Shown piece by piece: positions 20,234 to 29,592 of a stretch of DNA of 64,000 nt. Below the pieces are notes generated by a model. That model was not told the origin of the DNA. It was given only the letters and a program-made list of their open reading frames with translations, and searched no databases. Within the stretch, counting starts at the first letter, position 1. Every line of letters begins with the position of its first letter. The DNA comes from Pantoea sp. A4. Its GTDB lineage: Bacteria > Pseudomonadota > Gammaproteobacteria > Enterobacterales > Enterobacteriaceae. The stretch spans positions 124,001 to 188,000 of the forward strand of contig NZ_ALXE01000022.1 of the NCBI RefSeq assembly GCF_000295955.2. The letters run 5' to 3'. A program made the translations under genes and the position numbers.

Positions 20234-21115
20234 ATGATGCGTATTGCTCTTTTCCTGCTAACCAACCTGGCTGTGATGTTGGTTTTCGGGCTGATTCTCA
20301 GCCTGACAGGAATACAGTCAAGCAGTGTTCAGGGCCTGATGATTATGGCAGGCCTGTTTGGCTTCGGCGGTGCGTTTGTTTCACTGCTGATGTCTAAATG
20401 GATGGCGCTACGTTCGGTGGGCGGTGAAGTGATTGAACAACCGCGTAACGAAACCGAGCGCTGGTTGATGGATACGGTGGCCCGCCAGTCGCAGCAGGCC
20501 GGATTTAAAATGCCGCAGGTGGCGATTTATCACGCCCCGGATATTAATGCCTTTGCTACTGGCGCTCGTCGTGATGCCTCGCTGGTTGCGGTTTCTACCG
20601 GGCTGTTGCAAAACATGAACCGTGATGAAGCCGAAGCCGTGCTGGCGCACGAAATCAGCCACATCGCCAATGGCGACATGGTAACGATGACGCTGATCCA
20701 GGGGATCGTGAATACCTTTGTGATCTTTATTTCACGTATCCTGGCACAGATTGCAGCAGGCTTTATGTCGGGCAACCGCGACGGTGAAGAGAACAGCAAC
20801 GGTAACCCGCTGGTCTATTTTGCCGTAGCCACCGTACTGGAACTGGTCTTCGGTATTCTTGCCAGCGTCATCACCATGTGGTTCTCGCGCCACCGTGAGT
20901 TCCACGCAGATGCCGGTTCAGCGCGTCTTGTCGGCCGTGAGAAGATGATTGCAGCGTTACAGCGGTTGAAAACCAGCTACGAACCGCAGGAGCCAGGTAA
21001 CATGATGGCATTCTGTATCAACGGCAAGAACAAGTCGCTGACCGAACTTTTTATGTCGCATCCGCCGTTGGATAAACGCATTGAAGCGTTACGCAGCGGC
21101 CAGTATCTGAAATAA
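20234..21115 (+). CDS. htpX: HtpX, inner-membrane M48 zinc metalloprotease
   Basis: 293 residues as in E. coli. Two N-terminal transmembrane helices, the zinc motif HEISH near residue 140, two further hydrophobic segments (about 155-215) and the third ligand in 'EFHADAGSA' near 222. Cytoplasmic active site; quality control of membrane proteins together with FtsH, usually Cpx- or heat-induced. A TATAAT -10 element is at 20198. It is convergent with yebQ and shares a bidirectional terminator. Confidence 0.97.
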   Translation: MMRIALFLLTNLAVMLVFGLILSLTGIQSSSVQGLMIMAGLFGFGGAFVSLLMSKWMALRSVGGEVIEQPRNETERWLMDTVARQSQQAGFKMPQVAIYHAPDINAFATGARRDASLVAVSTGLLQNMNRDEAEAVLAHEISHIANGDMVTMTLIQGIVNTFVIFISRILAQIAAGFMSGNRDGEENSNGNPLVYFAVATVLELVFGILASVITMWFSRHREFHADAGSARLVGREKMIAALQRLKTSYEPQEPGNMMAFCINGKNKSLTELFMSHPPLDKRIEALRSGQYLK

Positions 21116-21131
21116 CGCCGTTCTGAAACAC

Positions 21132-21159
21132 AAAAAGCGCCACAAGTGGCGCTTTTTTT
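21132..21159. terminator. Bidirectional terminator between htpX and yebQ
   Basis: AAAAAGCGCCAC-AA-GTGGCGCTTTTTTT: 12-bp stem with a T-run on both strands, 17 bp after htpX and 16 bp before the yebQ stop. Confidence 0.9.
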
Positions 21160-21174
21160 ATCGCTGCAATCAGG

Positions 21175-22551
21175 TCAGACAGGGCGTTCCTGCGTCATGC
21201 GCGACATGCTCACCACCGCTGCGACACTGGCAAAAACCCCAGCCAGAATCAGTGCCGCATGGGTGCCATGGGTATTGAACAGATTAAACATCAACGCAAC
21301 CAGCGCGGCGCCACTGCTTTGTCCCAACAGGCGTGCGGTCCCCAGCATTCCGCTGGCACCACCGCTGCGCTGGCGGGGTGCCGAGCTGATAATCGTATGG
21401 TTGTTTGGCGACTGAAACAGACCAAAACCTGCGCCGCAGAGCGCCATACGCCAGACGATATCAATACTTGAAGGGTTGTGTGGCAAGAGGGCAAGCAGGA
21501 ACAGGCCTGCCGCAAACATCGCCAGCCCCAAACCGCCTAACAGCCCGCTGTGTACGCGGCCAATCAGCCTACCGGCGATGGGCGCAAATGCCATGGTTGC
21601 CAGCGGCCAGGGCGTTAGCAGAAGCCCTGTTGCCACCTCGTCACGGCCTAGCCCGTTTTGCAGGAAGAACGGCAGGGACACCATCGCCAGCATTTGGGCG
21701 CAGAACGAGCAAATGGACGTGCACAGTGACAGGCTGAAAATAGGAATACGCAGCAGATCAACCGGTAACAGGGGCACCGGCAGAGTAAGCTGGCGACGAA
21801 TAAACACCCACCCGACAATCACAAAGGCAATGATTTCTGCCCCCACCAGCATCCCGGACTGCCCTTGAGAGAACCCACTCAACGCCGAAATCAGCAGGCC
21901 AAAGAACAGCGCATTCATCACCGCACTAAGGGGATCAAATTTCTGTTTTTGCGCTTTTTGTGGATTATCCGGCAGAAAACGCAGCGCCAGCCACAGGGCG
22001 ACAATGCCAATCGGCACGTTAATTAAAAACAGCCACTGCCAGCTCGCCACAGAGAGAATAGCGGCTGCGACAGTCGGCCCGGCAGCGGTAGACACGGCAA
22101 CAATTAATGAGTTAATTGCCATGCCTCGCCCGAGGTAGCGCTGCGGATAAATAATGCGTATCAGGGCCGTATTCACGCTCATCAGCGCTGCGCCGCCAAA
22201 CCCTTGCAAGATACGGGCGACGGTGAGGACATCCAGCGTGCTGGAGAGCGCACAAAATAGCGAAGTGGCAATAAACAGGCCAAGGCCAACCTGATACACG
22301 CGGCGGTAACCGAGCATGTCGCCCAGAAAAGAAAGGGTTAGCAGCGAAATCACAATCGCGATTTGGTAAGCGTTAACAATCCAAATCGATTCTGCCGGGC
22401 TGGCATTCAGGTCACGCGCAATGGTCGGTAAGGCCACGTTAGCAATGACGCCATCCAGTACCGCCATAGTGATGCCCAACGCAATGGTCAGAATGGCACC
22501 GTAACGCTGTGGGACGGGTAATCCATCTTGCTTTGAAGAGAGAGAAGACAT
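21175..22551 (-). CDS. yebQ: YebQ-type MFS drug-efflux transporter (DHA2-like)
   Basis: 458 residues with about 14 predicted transmembrane helices. Family motifs: 'ITMAVLDGVIANVALPTIARDL' (motif D1), 'GDMLGYRRVYQ' (motif A) and 'GFGGAALMSVNTALIR' (motif C region). Similarity to E. coli YebQ begins about 8 residues after ATG 22551, so I use that start; a 20-codon upstream extension lacks support and neither start has a good ribosome site. Substrate unknown; quinolone-type drug export is typical of relatives. In E. coli kdgR is next to it; here kdgR is absent. Confidence 0.9.
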   Translation of the reverse strand: MSSLSSKQDGLPVPQRYGAILTIALGITMAVLDGVIANVALPTIARDLNASPAESIWIVNAYQIAIVISLLTLSFLGDMLGYRRVYQVGLGLFIATSLFCALSSTLDVLTVARILQGFGGAALMSVNTALIRIIYPQRYLGRGMAINSLIVAVSTAAGPTVAAAILSVASWQWLFLINVPIGIVALWLALRFLPDNPQKAQKQKFDPLSAVMNALFFGLLISALSGFSQGQSGMLVGAEIIAFVIVGWVFIRRQLTLPVPLLPVDLLRIPIFSLSLCTSICSFCAQMLAMVSLPFFLQNGLGRDEVATGLLLTPWPLATMAFAPIAGRLIGRVHSGLLGGLGLAMFAAGLFLLALLPHNPSSIDIVWRMALCGAGFGLFQSPNNHTIISSAPRQRSGGASGMLGTARLLGQSSGAALVALMFNLFNTHGTHAALILAGVFASVAAVVSMSRMTQERPV

Positions 22552-22690
22552 AGTGGAGTAAGTAAAGGGAGTGAATATTACAATGCTAATGAAATTGCGG
22601 GCTGAAAGCACTGACTGTTTAACAGAAAATGTATCTTAAAATATGTTTTAGCCGGGATAAGCACGGGAGTTGTGCTCCCGTGCTGTGAAA

Positions 22691-22927
22691 TCAGTTATCG
22701 ATGACTTCTCCGCTTTTCTTCAGCAATGGACACTCGCTCACGCCAATCACGCCGCTGTCGCTGTGCAGATACTGGGCAGTAATGACGCCACGAGCGGTCA
22801 GGTAGCGGCACTGTAGCCCCAGGCCTGCAACGTTTTTGCTGCTGCCGGTCAGAACGCCGTAGCCGGTAAACAACATCGCCAGCCAAATCACCGCCAGTAA
22901 CATAATGGCACGAATAATCAGTTTCAT
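22691..22927 (-). CDS. yobH: YobH family small protein
   Basis: 78-residue protein with an N-terminal hydrophobic segment ('IMLLAVIWLAMLFTGYGVL') and a short extracytoplasmic domain with two cysteines ('GLQCRYLTARG', 'ECPLLKKS'). It matches E. coli YobH closely over its length. Function is unknown. Strong ribosome site AGGGAGA. Longer in-frame starts precede the membrane segment and are rejected. Confidence 0.9.
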   Translation of the reverse strand: MKLIIRAIMLLAVIWLAMLFTGYGVLTGSSKNVAGLGLQCRYLTARGVITAQYLHSDSGVIGVSECPLLKKSGEVIDN

Positions 22928-23120
22928 TTTTATCTCCCTGTGATACACCACGCAGCAGCACCTGTGCGCCAGTGGGTGGTGAGTGCATAGCTTGCCGCGC
23001 TTCGCTGCCACTTTCGATCAGACTCTACTGAAAGCTGGCGAAATATCCCGGCAAGATTACCATTTTTTTATCCAACGGGTAGAATGCGGGCTGGCATTTA
23101 ATCTGTTATTTGAGGCAGTT

Positions 23121-23390
23121 ATGAGTGATTTTTCAAACGATCCAGCACTGTTGTTAAACTATGCCCTGGTGGGTGTGCTGTTTCTGTCAGGGCTGTTTAT
23201 CTGGTTCTTTGTTAACCGCTCCAGTGTGCGTGCCAGTGAGCAGATCCACTTGCTGGAACAACTGCTTGAAGAGCAGAAGCAGCAGAACCGCTTGTTGCGC
23301 CAGTGGGTAGATGAAAAACAGGGCAAAGGCAGCGAGGTTGCTGAGCCGGAAGAAGAAGAAGACATTATCCGCCTTATCCCCGAACGTTAA
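23121..23390 (+). CDS. yebO: YebO family membrane protein
   Basis: 89 residues: an N-terminal transmembrane helix ('LVGVLFLSGLFIWFFVNRSS'), a coiled-coil stretch ('IHLLEQLLEEQKQQNRLLRQ') and an acidic end 'EEEEDIIRLIPER' very like E. coli YebO ('EDEDIIRLVAER'). Function unknown. ATG 23121 follows GAGGC; the longer frame upstream is not conserved. The MBL-fold gene follows after 18 bp and may be co-transcribed. Confidence 0.88.
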   Translation: MSDFSNDPALLLNYALVGVLFLSGLFIWFFVNRSSVRASEQIHLLEQLLEEQKQQNRLLRQWVDEKQGKGSEVAEPEEEEDIIRLIPER

Positions 23391-23408
23391 TCCGCAAAAG
23401 GAGGGCTC

Positions 23409-24398
23409 ATGGCCTGGCAAAACCCCTGGTACGATGCGAGTAAGTCCCATCATACGCCTGAAGGATTTCGCAACCCGGAGCCCGAAACGCGCCAGCCGGG
23501 AGATCTGGACCGCTGGCGTAAAGAGCGCAAAGCGCAGGGGCTGCCGCGACCGCCACAGCAAGGCTATGAGCAATTTACTGCGCAGTGGTGGCAGCAGGCC
23601 GACCTCAGCGGAAGTGACAACCGGATCTGGTGGTTGGGCCACGCGGCAATGCTGCTGCGTGTCAATCAGCGCTATATTCTGATTGACCCTGCGCTCTCGA
23701 AGCGGGCTTCGCCGGTGCGTTTTGCTGGCCCGCAGCGTAAGACGCCAGCGCCGTTACAGATTCGCCAGCTGCCGCAGCTCGATTATGTGTTGATCTCTCA
23801 CAGCCACTACGATCATCTCGATCGGCCCACCGTGCGTAAAATCGTCGCACGCTTTCCGCAGGCGACGTTTATTGTGCCATTAGGGCTGGCCCCCTGGTGT
23901 AAGCGTCAGGGCATTCGCCACGTAACACAACTCGACTGGTGGGATTCAACCCGCGCAGATGGCATTGAGTTTCATGCTGTACCGGCGAAGCACTGGAGTA
24001 TGCGTACGTTCCACGATCGTAACCGTTCCCTGTGGTGTGGCTGGGTCATAGTGACATCAACCACCCGATTCTGGTTCTCAGGTGACAGCGGCTACAGTGA
24101 GAATCTGTATGAGATTCCGCGTCGACTTGGCCCGTTCAATGTGGCAGCACTGCCGAATGGTGCCTATGCCCCAAAATGGTTCATGAACAGCCAGCATATG
24201 GACCCCGACCAGGCTGTGAAGCTGTGGCGACATATGGCGCAGCCTTTAACCGTCCCGATCCACTGGGGCGTATTTGAACTGGCAGATGAATCACTGGATG
24301 AGCCACCCAAAGACCTGGCACGCGCGATAGCCGCTTCAGGCGAGGACAACGGCCAGTTCAGCCCATGGCGCATTGGGGAGGGTCGCCCGCTGCCCTAG
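23409..24398 (+). CDS. MBL-fold metallohydrolase (NAPE-PLD/UlaG-like)
   Basis: 329-residue metallo-beta-lactamase fold protein. Metal motif 'ISHSHYDHLDRP' near residue 130, preceded by 'GHAAMLLRVNQRYILIDP', and further ligands in 'AKHWSMRT', 'FSGDSGYS' and 'IHWGVFEL'. This arrangement fits the group containing bacterial N-acyl-phosphatidylethanolamine phospholipase D homologues; no signal peptide, so cytoplasmic. Physiological substrate unknown. It is not part of this neighbourhood in E. coli K-12 as I remember it, so it is a lineage-specific insertion between yebO and cspC. Confidence 0.82.
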   Translation: MAWQNPWYDASKSHHTPEGFRNPEPETRQPGDLDRWRKERKAQGLPRPPQQGYEQFTAQWWQQADLSGSDNRIWWLGHAAMLLRVNQRYILIDPALSKRASPVRFAGPQRKTPAPLQIRQLPQLDYVLISHSHYDHLDRPTVRKIVARFPQATFIVPLGLAPWCKRQGIRHVTQLDWWDSTRADGIEFHAVPAKHWSMRTFHDRNRSLWCGWVIVTSTTRFWFSGDSGYSENLYEIPRRLGPFNVAALPNGAYAPKWFMNSQHMDPDQAVKLWRHMAQPLTVPIHWGVFELADESLDEPPKDLARAIAASGEDNGQFSPWRIGEGRPLP

Positions 24399-24489
24399 GA
24401 TAAATCCTGGGCGAAAAGTGCGGTATACACGCTTTATTTCCGCGAGTGATTAATTCGGTCCGTACTCGCATTTTTGATATTTACTGAAA

Positions 24490-24529
24490 AATAACCCTGC
24501 ATTGAATTGGGGCAGGGTTATTATTTTTT
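24490..24529. terminator. Strong bidirectional terminator
   Basis: Perfect 11-bp stem AATAACCCTGC / GCAGGGTTATT with an 11-base loop and T-rich flank (ATTTTTTCCTTTTTTT). It closes the yebO-MBL transcript about 90 bp after the stop. Confidence 0.9.
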
Positions 24530-24530
24530 C

Positions 24531-24926
24531 CTTTTTTTGGTGCAAAACAACATATACCGGATGTTAACGACTTCTCGCTGTACATAAATAAAGCAGTTGC
24601 TTTAAGTATGAAAATGCAAAACTTTGATAGAGATCAATCTTGATGCCATATTTTTGCAATCTTTTTTATATAACCTTTATTTTTATTGTTATATAGCTGG
24701 ACGCCTGGCAGAAAAGGGACTAGGTTTACCCACTGGAGCGCAAATCTGCTGTTAACAACGTGTCCACAGCGAGTTCGCGACGCATTGTTTCGTACCATTG
24801 GGAACATTCAGTGGATTTTATCCAGTGAAAGTGTGCGGCATCTCCATCGGTAGTTAAAAATGGCTTGCCAATGAATTGCGGATATGTGATAACAATTCTT
24901 GGGTCAAACGAGGTACAGTTCTGTAT
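24531..24926 (+). other. Long AT-rich leader region of yobF-cspC
   Basis: About 400 bp without a protein gene. The first 160 bp are strongly AT-rich and contain several possible -10 elements (for example TTATATAGC near 24690). From about 24700 it becomes mixed in composition and is probably the transcribed leader of yobF-cspC. No mgrB open frame is present on either strand, although mgrB lies in this interval in E. coli. Confidence 0.5.
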
Positions 24927-25001
24927 ATGTATGGCATCTTCAGTAAAGAAGTTACGAGTAAAGACGTTGACGTTGAATTCCGCTTCCTTGCCGAACCTTA
25001 A
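24927..25001 (+). CDS. yobF: Short YobF (DUF2627) homologue
   Basis: 24-residue open frame starting MYGIFSKEVTSKDVDVEFRF, which aligns with the N-terminus of E. coli YobF (47 residues, MCGIFSKEV...). The frame stops at TAA 24999. Past the stop, the same frame keeps reading for 19 codons, ending in LRAK (E. coli YobF ends near LRAKKTI), which looks like the old C-terminal half. Either this lineage uses a shortened YobF or it is a nonsense-truncated copy. YobF is a heat-inducible small protein co-transcribed with cspC. Confidence 0.7.
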   Translation: MYGIFSKEVTSKDVDVEFRFLAEP

Positions 25002-25082
25002 TTAGTGCCTCATTCAGTAACGTCTCTGGTTTCTCTAGTACGTGGCCTTCGGGCTAAATAAACATTTTAAGGAATTTGCAAA

Positions 25083-25292
25083 ATGGCAAAGATTAAAGGT
25101 CAGGTTAAGTGGTTCAACGAGTCTAAAGGTTTTGGTTTCATTACTCCTGCTGACGGCAGCAAAGACGTGTTCGTACACTTCTCTGCAATCCAGGGTAACG
25201 GCTTCAAAACTCTGGCTGAAGGCCAGAACGTTGAGTTCGAAATCCAGGACGGCCAGAAAGGCCCAGCAGCAGTTAACGTAACTGCTATCTGA
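25083..25292 (+). CDS. cspC: CspC, cold-shock-family RNA chaperone
   Basis: 69 residues, identical as far as I can recall to E. coli CspC. RNP1 '[11 protein letters not shown]' and RNP2 '[10 protein letters not shown]' are intact. Constitutive RNA chaperone and antiterminator that raises stability of stress mRNAs. AAGGAA ribosome site 8 bases upstream. A strong terminator follows. Confidence 0.98.
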
Positions 25293-25336
25293 TTTCGAGT
25301 CACTTACTGGCGCTCTGCGCCTGTGAACCGAATCTT

Positions 25337-25370
25337 AAGCCCCGGCTATTGTGCCGGGGCTTTGTTTTTC
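25337..25370 (+). terminator. Terminator after cspC
   Basis: Perfect 10-bp stem AAGCCCCGGC / GCCGGGGCTT, hexaloop TATTGT, followed by TGTTTTTC. Confidence 0.93.
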
Positions 25371-25430
25371 TTCCTGTCGGTTCACGAACAGCGTACACTG
25401 CGCCGCGTTATGAAATAGCTGGAGCTTCCT

Positions 25431-26243
25431 GTGTCGCTGATCTGTCCTCTCTGTCACCTCTCTTTATCCGCTGAAAAAAATAGCTGGCGCTGTGCCCAGG
25501 GCCACCAGTTTGATCGCGCCCGCGAAGGGTACGTCAATCTGCTTCCGGTACAGCATAAAGGGTCACGTGAACCCGGCGACAGCGCAGAAATGATGCAGGC
25601 GCGACGTGCCTTCCTCGCCGCAGGGCACTATCAGCCGCTGCGTGATGGCGTAGCTGAGTTGCTGGCTGCACGGGCCACCACGCCGCAGCCACAGCTGCTG
25701 GATATCGGCTGCGGTGAAGGCTACTACACCGATGCGATGGCCACCGCACTCCAGCCGTTACATGGGCAAGTCTACGGATTAGATGTGGCGAAAATTGCCG
25801 TGCGCCTCGCCGCGAAGCGCTATGCTCAGGTGTTGTTCTGTGTGGCCTCCAGCCAGCGTCTGCCTTTTGCTGATGCATCGCTGGATGCAGTGGTACGCAT
25901 TTATGCGCCCTGCAATGAGGCTGAACTGCAACGGGTGATTAAGCCAGGGGGATGGTTACTGACCGTGACGCCAGGCCCGCACCATCTGCAACAGTTCAAG
26001 GCCTTGATCTATCGTGAAGTGAAACTGCATGAGCCGGAGAGTAAGTGCTACGCGGGCTTTACCCAGGTTGAACAGCAGTCGCTGGGTTATCCAATGACGT
26101 TGAACAGCGCCGATGCCACCACGTTATTACAAATGACGCCGTTTGCCTGGCGCGCCAGTGAAGATGTCTGGCAGCAATTACGCGCAGCAACGTCATTCGA
26201 ATGTGATGCGGATTTCACCCTGACGCTGTGGCAGCGTGACTAA
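25431..26243 (+). CDS. rlmA: RlmA(I), 23S rRNA m1G745 methyltransferase
   Basis: 270 residues. N-terminal zinc ribbon 'CPLCHLSL...C..GHQFDRA' (residues 5-28), SAM motif '[15 protein letters not shown]' near 90, then '[18 protein letters not shown]'. Methylates G745 of 23S rRNA. The start codon is GTG with GGAG 7 bases upstream. It ends convergent with yobD, overlapping it by 4 bp. In E. coli mntP lies between rlmA and yobD; here there is no room for it. Confidence 0.95.
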   Translation: MSLICPLCHLSLSAEKNSWRCAQGHQFDRAREGYVNLLPVQHKGSREPGDSAEMMQARRAFLAAGHYQPLRDGVAELLAARATTPQPQLLDIGCGEGYYTDAMATALQPLHGQVYGLDVAKIAVRLAAKRYAQVLFCVASSQRLPFADASLDAVVRIYAPCNEAELQRVIKPGGWLLTVTPGPHHLQQFKALIYREVKLHEPESKCYAGFTQVEQQSLGYPMTLNSADATTLLQMTPFAWRASEDVWQQLRAATSFECDADFTLTLWQRD

Positions 26244-26698
26244 CGAATCTCCATCAGGGTTTGCCAGATGCGCTCTAAATCGTCTATCTGGCGAACTCTG
26301 ACCAACAGGCGGCGCTGTTCCAGCTGGATCACTAATACGCCGTCTTCGCTGAGTTTCATATCCTGGATGCGTGTATAGGCGATCCATACCCCGGCATAAA
26401 ACAGCCCCTGATCTTTTAACCATAAACGCGGGCGGCGGATCCAGAATACCCAGAGTGCCAACGCACACAGGACCATCAGCAGGGTGGTGGTGAGTTGCGG
26501 ACCATGCTGAGACAGGTTATTCCACAGCACAATCGCCAGCAGGCCAATAAAGATGAGGCCATCGAGCGGTTGTCGGCGGCGCAAATCAACCCGTAAACGC
26601 ACCACGCCGTAGCGGCGCGGCAAAACCAGTTCGTCATAAATAATAAACAGCGCCATGAGTGCGATTAGCGCGGCAATAATGAGTTGCGTGATATCCAT
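26240..26698 (-). CDS. yobD: YobD, UPF0266 membrane protein
   Basis: 152 residues, three hydrophobic segments in the first 100 residues, and a conserved cytoplasmic end ('[27 protein letters not shown]') nearly identical to E. coli YobD. Function unknown. Start set at ATG 26698 because homology begins there. Downstream of manXYZ on the same strand and 58 bp from manZ; probably the end of that transcript. Confidence 0.92.
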   Translation of the reverse strand: MDITQLIIAALIALMALFIIYDELVLPRRYGVVRLRVDLRRRQPLDGLIFIGLLAIVLWNNLSQHGPQLTTTLLMVLCALALWVFWIRRPRLWLKDQGLFYAGVWIAYTRIQDMKLSEDGVLVIQLEQRRLLVRVRQIDDLERIWQTLMEIR

Positions 26699-26756
26699 AT
26701 GATCTTTCCTGTGCAGCAAAAACAAAATAGCCGGGCAGAGCGCCCGGCTATAAAGA

Positions 26757-27602
26757 TTACAGGCCGAGTAAGCCGGACCAGTAACCGAAAATACCAATGA
26801 CAAAGAAGCCCATGATAATCCACAGCGCGTTAACCTTGCGCCGCAGCAGCCACATACAGGCAAAGGTCAGCAGGAGCGGAACCACGCCGGGCATCAGCTG
26901 ATCGAGAATGGTCTGCACGGTGGTCACCGTGGTTTTCCCGGTCTGGTCAGTAATGCGCGACACTTCCAGCGGAATGTTGACGTGCGTCCACTTGTTAACC
27001 AGCGCCCCCATAACAAACAGGCCGAGGATCGATGCCCCCTCAGTCAGTTTCTGCAGGAAGCCGCCACCCATATCACTCACGATATCGATGCCTTTGCGGT
27101 AGCCGTAAGCCACGCCGTAATAGCGCGTCAGCAGGCGAACCAGGTTAAACAGCACAAAGAACAGAATCGGCCCGAGAATACTGCCACTCATGGCAATCCC
27201 CGCTCCAAGTGCGGCGAAAACCGGACGGGCGGTACCCCAAAATATCGGATCACCCACGCCTGCCAGCGGCCCCATCAGCCCGACTTTGATACCGTTGATG
27301 GCCGCATCGTCGATCGCCGCTCCGTTGGCCCGCTGCTCTTCCATTGCCATGGTAACGCCCAGCACCGGGGCTGCAACAAAGGGATGGGTATTGAAGAACT
27401 CCAGATGCCGTTTAATCGCCTGCTTGCGGTCATCATTATTCTCGGGGTACAGGCGACGAATCACCGGCACCATGGAGAAGCAGAACCCCAACGCCTGCAT
27501 ACGTTCAAAGTTCCATGAACCCTGAAACAGATTAGAGCGTAAAAACACACCGCGAATATCGGACTGGGTGAGCTTTTTAGCTGAATTTGTTGTATCAACC
27601 AT
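26757..27602 (-). CDS. manZ: ManZ, mannose PTS membrane component IID
   Basis: 281 residues; 'KLTQSDIRGVFLRSNLFQGSWNFERMQALGF' region is close to identical to E. coli ManZ, and the C-terminus carries the single membrane span ('WIIMGFFVIGIFGYWSGLLGL'). With ManY it forms the sugar channel, which is also an entry route for phage lambda DNA and some bacteriocins. ATG 27602 has AAGGTG 7 bases upstream; a GTG three codons earlier is the alternative. Confidence 0.97.
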   Translation of the reverse strand: MVDTTNSAKKLTQSDIRGVFLRSNLFQGSWNFERMQALGFCFSMVPVIRRLYPENNDDRKQAIKRHLEFFNTHPFVAAPVLGVTMAMEEQRANGAAIDDAAINGIKVGLMGPLAGVGDPIFWGTARPVFAALGAGIAMSGSILGPILFFVLFNLVRLLTRYYGVAYGYRKGIDIVSDMGGGFLQKLTEGASILGLFVMGALVNKWTHVNIPLEVSRITDQTGKTTVTTVQTILDQLMPGVVPLLLTFACMWLLRRKVNALWIIMGFFVIGIFGYWSGLLGL

Positions 27603-27617
27603 GTTCGTCACCTTTCC

Positions 27618-28418
27618 TTAATCAAGTTCGTTATCAAGATCGTTATGAGCAGGACCGGCAGCCACAGCACCGGCAACGCGGTTATATTTAGGGCTAAGCT
27701 GGATATACAGAATAGCCATGACGACGCCAATCACGCCCAGTGCCACCAGGTTGAAGCTGGTAAAGGCGGCGGTAACAAAGCCGAGGTAGAAGAATGGCAT
27801 CAGGTAGCCTGCGCGCATCATATTAATGACCATCGCATAACCGACGACCACAATCATGCCACCGGCGATATTCAGGCCATTAGTGACCACTTCTGGAATA
27901 GAACTTAACAGGGTATGCACCGCGCTAGTCCCGACTGAAATGGCAACAATCAGGGCTGGAATAGCGATACGCATGGCTTGTAATACTAGCGCAGAAACGT
28001 GGATCCAGGTGATGGCGTTGAGATTACCTTTATCCGCCGCCTTATCCGCGGCGTGCTGGAACGCTACGGTAATAGTACGGACGATAATGGTCAGTACCTG
28101 GCCGGCCGCGGCCAGCGGGATGGCAAGGGCAATACCGGCCCCGACACTCTGCCCACCGGCAATAACCAGAATGGTGGAGATGATGGAGGCGAGGGCGGCG
28201 TCTGGCGCAACGGCTGCACCGATATTCATCCAACCCAGGGCGATCATTTCCAGCGTACCGCCGATAATAATCCCGGTCTGGAGATCGCCCAATACCGCGC
28301 CAATTAACGTACAAGCCACCAGCGGGCGGTGAAACTGAAATTCGTCAAGAATTGATCCCATACCTGCAATACAGGCAACGATAAATATCAAGACAATTTG
28401 TAGTGAGGTTATTTCCAT
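27618..28418 (-). CDS. manY: ManY, mannose PTS permease component IIC
   Basis: 266 residues, many hydrophobic helices; 'MEITSLQIVLIFIVACIAG', 'SILDEFQFHRPL' and 'LGWMNIGAAVAPDAALASI' match E. coli ManY. Forms the translocation domain with ManZ. The C-terminal 15 residues (AGPAHNDLDNELD) are the variable tail. Start set at the ATG that gives MEIT. Confidence 0.97.
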   Translation of the reverse strand: MEITSLQIVLIFIVACIAGMGSILDEFQFHRPLVACTLIGAVLGDLQTGIIIGGTLEMIALGWMNIGAAVAPDAALASIISTILVIAGGQSVGAGIALAIPLAAAGQVLTIIVRTITVAFQHAADKAADKGNLNAITWIHVSALVLQAMRIAIPALIVAISVGTSAVHTLLSSIPEVVTNGLNIAGGMIVVVGYAMVINMMRAGYLMPFFYLGFVTAAFTSFNLVALGVIGVVMAILYIQLSPKYNRVAGAVAAGPAHNDLDNELD

Positions 28419-28459
28419 TAGCATGTCCTCAGCAGTGAGCGAAGCATAATGTCCGCGTG

Positions 28460-29422
28460 TCAGGCCTGAACTTTGGCAATCAGGTCCATCATTTTAAGTT
28501 GTGGATCGCTTGAAACTTTACGAACTTCGAGTTCAATTCCCCGATCGTTAAGTTGACGGAAGGCGGCAATATCTTTTTCATCGATGGACACCGCATTATT
28601 GACCTGGGTTTTCCCCTGACGAAATGCCATGCCACCAATATTGACGGTTTTAATCGCGACGCCCTGTTCGACTAAACGCAGCACATCAGTGGGATTGGTG
28701 AACAGCAACATCACCCGGTCAGAACCATATTTCGGGTTATTCCAGACGCGCACCATTTTATCCACATCCACCACATGGGCCGTGACGCCTGGCGGGGCAA
28801 CCTGGGTTAACAAGGTTTTACGTACCTGGTCGTTAGCCACTTCATCACTGACCACAATGATGCGTGAAACGTTGGTCTCTTTGGTCCAGCGGGTGGCCAC
28901 CTGGCCGTGAATCAGGCGGTCATCGATGCGCGCGAGGCCAATTTTCATGTGCTCACCGGCCGCTAAAGGTGGGGCTGGTTGCGCAGTGACAGGGGCTTTA
29001 ACCGGTGGGCTAACCGGGGCTGCAACCTCGGTTTTCAACGGTTTGACACCTTCACGCCCGGTCTCCACCGCCAGGGCAATCAGTTCGGCAAAGGTAGGGT
29101 TGTCATCACGTGCCATCAGGGTTTCCACCAACATCGGAATGTTAACCCCGGCAATCACATCGTAATGCTCTTTATCGACCACAATACGGCTAGCCGCATT
29201 AAACGGACTGCCGCCCCAGGTATCAACGAGGAATAAGACGCCTTGTGATGTGTCTAGTTTTTCGAGCTGTGCCTGATATTTTTCAATCAGCGTTTCTGCG
29301 TTTTCACCCGGTACAAAGTCGATCCAGCCGACGTTGTTCTGTTCACCGAGCAACATCTCTGCGGTCTTTAGCAGTTGCTCCGCAGCCCAACCGTGGGTGC
29401 CGATGACAATAGCAATAGTCAC
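28460..29422 (-). CDS. manX: ManX, mannose PTS fused IIAB component
   Basis: 320 residues. IIA domain 1-135 with the phospho-His in 'IVIGTHGWAAEQL' (His 9-10), a Pro/Ala-rich linker (about 137-158) and IIB domain with phospho-His in 'RIDDRLIHGQVATRW' (about 175). Transfers phosphate from HPr to incoming mannose, glucose and related hexoses. First gene of manXYZ; upstream region holds a likely Mlc operator and a CRP-like half-match. Confidence 0.97.
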   Translation of the reverse strand: MTIAIVIGTHGWAAEQLLKTAEMLLGEQNNVGWIDFVPGENAETLIEKYQAQLEKLDTSQGVLFLVDTWGGSPFNAASRIVVDKEHYDVIAGVNIPMLVETLMARDDNPTFAELIALAVETGREGVKPLKTEVAAPVSPPVKAPVTAQPAPPLAAGEHMKIGLARIDDRLIHGQVATRWTKETNVSRIIVVSDEVANDQVRKTLLTQVAPPGVTAHVVDVDKMVRVWNNPKYGSDRVMLLFTNPTDVLRLVEQGVAIKTVNIGGMAFRQGKTQVNNAVSIDEKDIAAFRQLNDRGIELEVRKVSSDPQLKMMDLIAKVQA

Positions 29423-29564
29423 TTGCTACCTCCATATTGAGTAAGGCCCGAAAAAAGGGGCCGGAGAGAGTAGACAGATTGTTGGAATCAATTAAGCGTA
29501 GCCTTTACCGGTTCACCTGGTGGAAAAGCAACGAATAACAAATGCCCAGCGAAGAATTAATGAC

Positions 29565-29588
29565 TTATTTTAGAGCGCGAAAAAATAA
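29565..29588 (-). promoter_or_regulatory. Candidate Mlc operator of manXYZ
   Basis: Imperfect palindrome: TTATTTT (29565-29571), a GC core AGAGCGCGA, then AAAAATAA (29581-29588). The AT arms around a short GC core are the shape of known Mlc sites, and manXYZ is Mlc-repressed in E. coli. About 145 bp upstream of manX. Confidence 0.5.
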
Positions 29589-29592
29589 TTTA

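Noticed and set aside
26982-28332. Several plus-strand frames (up to 178 residues) opposite manYZ
   Set aside because: Shadows of strongly conserved PTS genes; no start signals.
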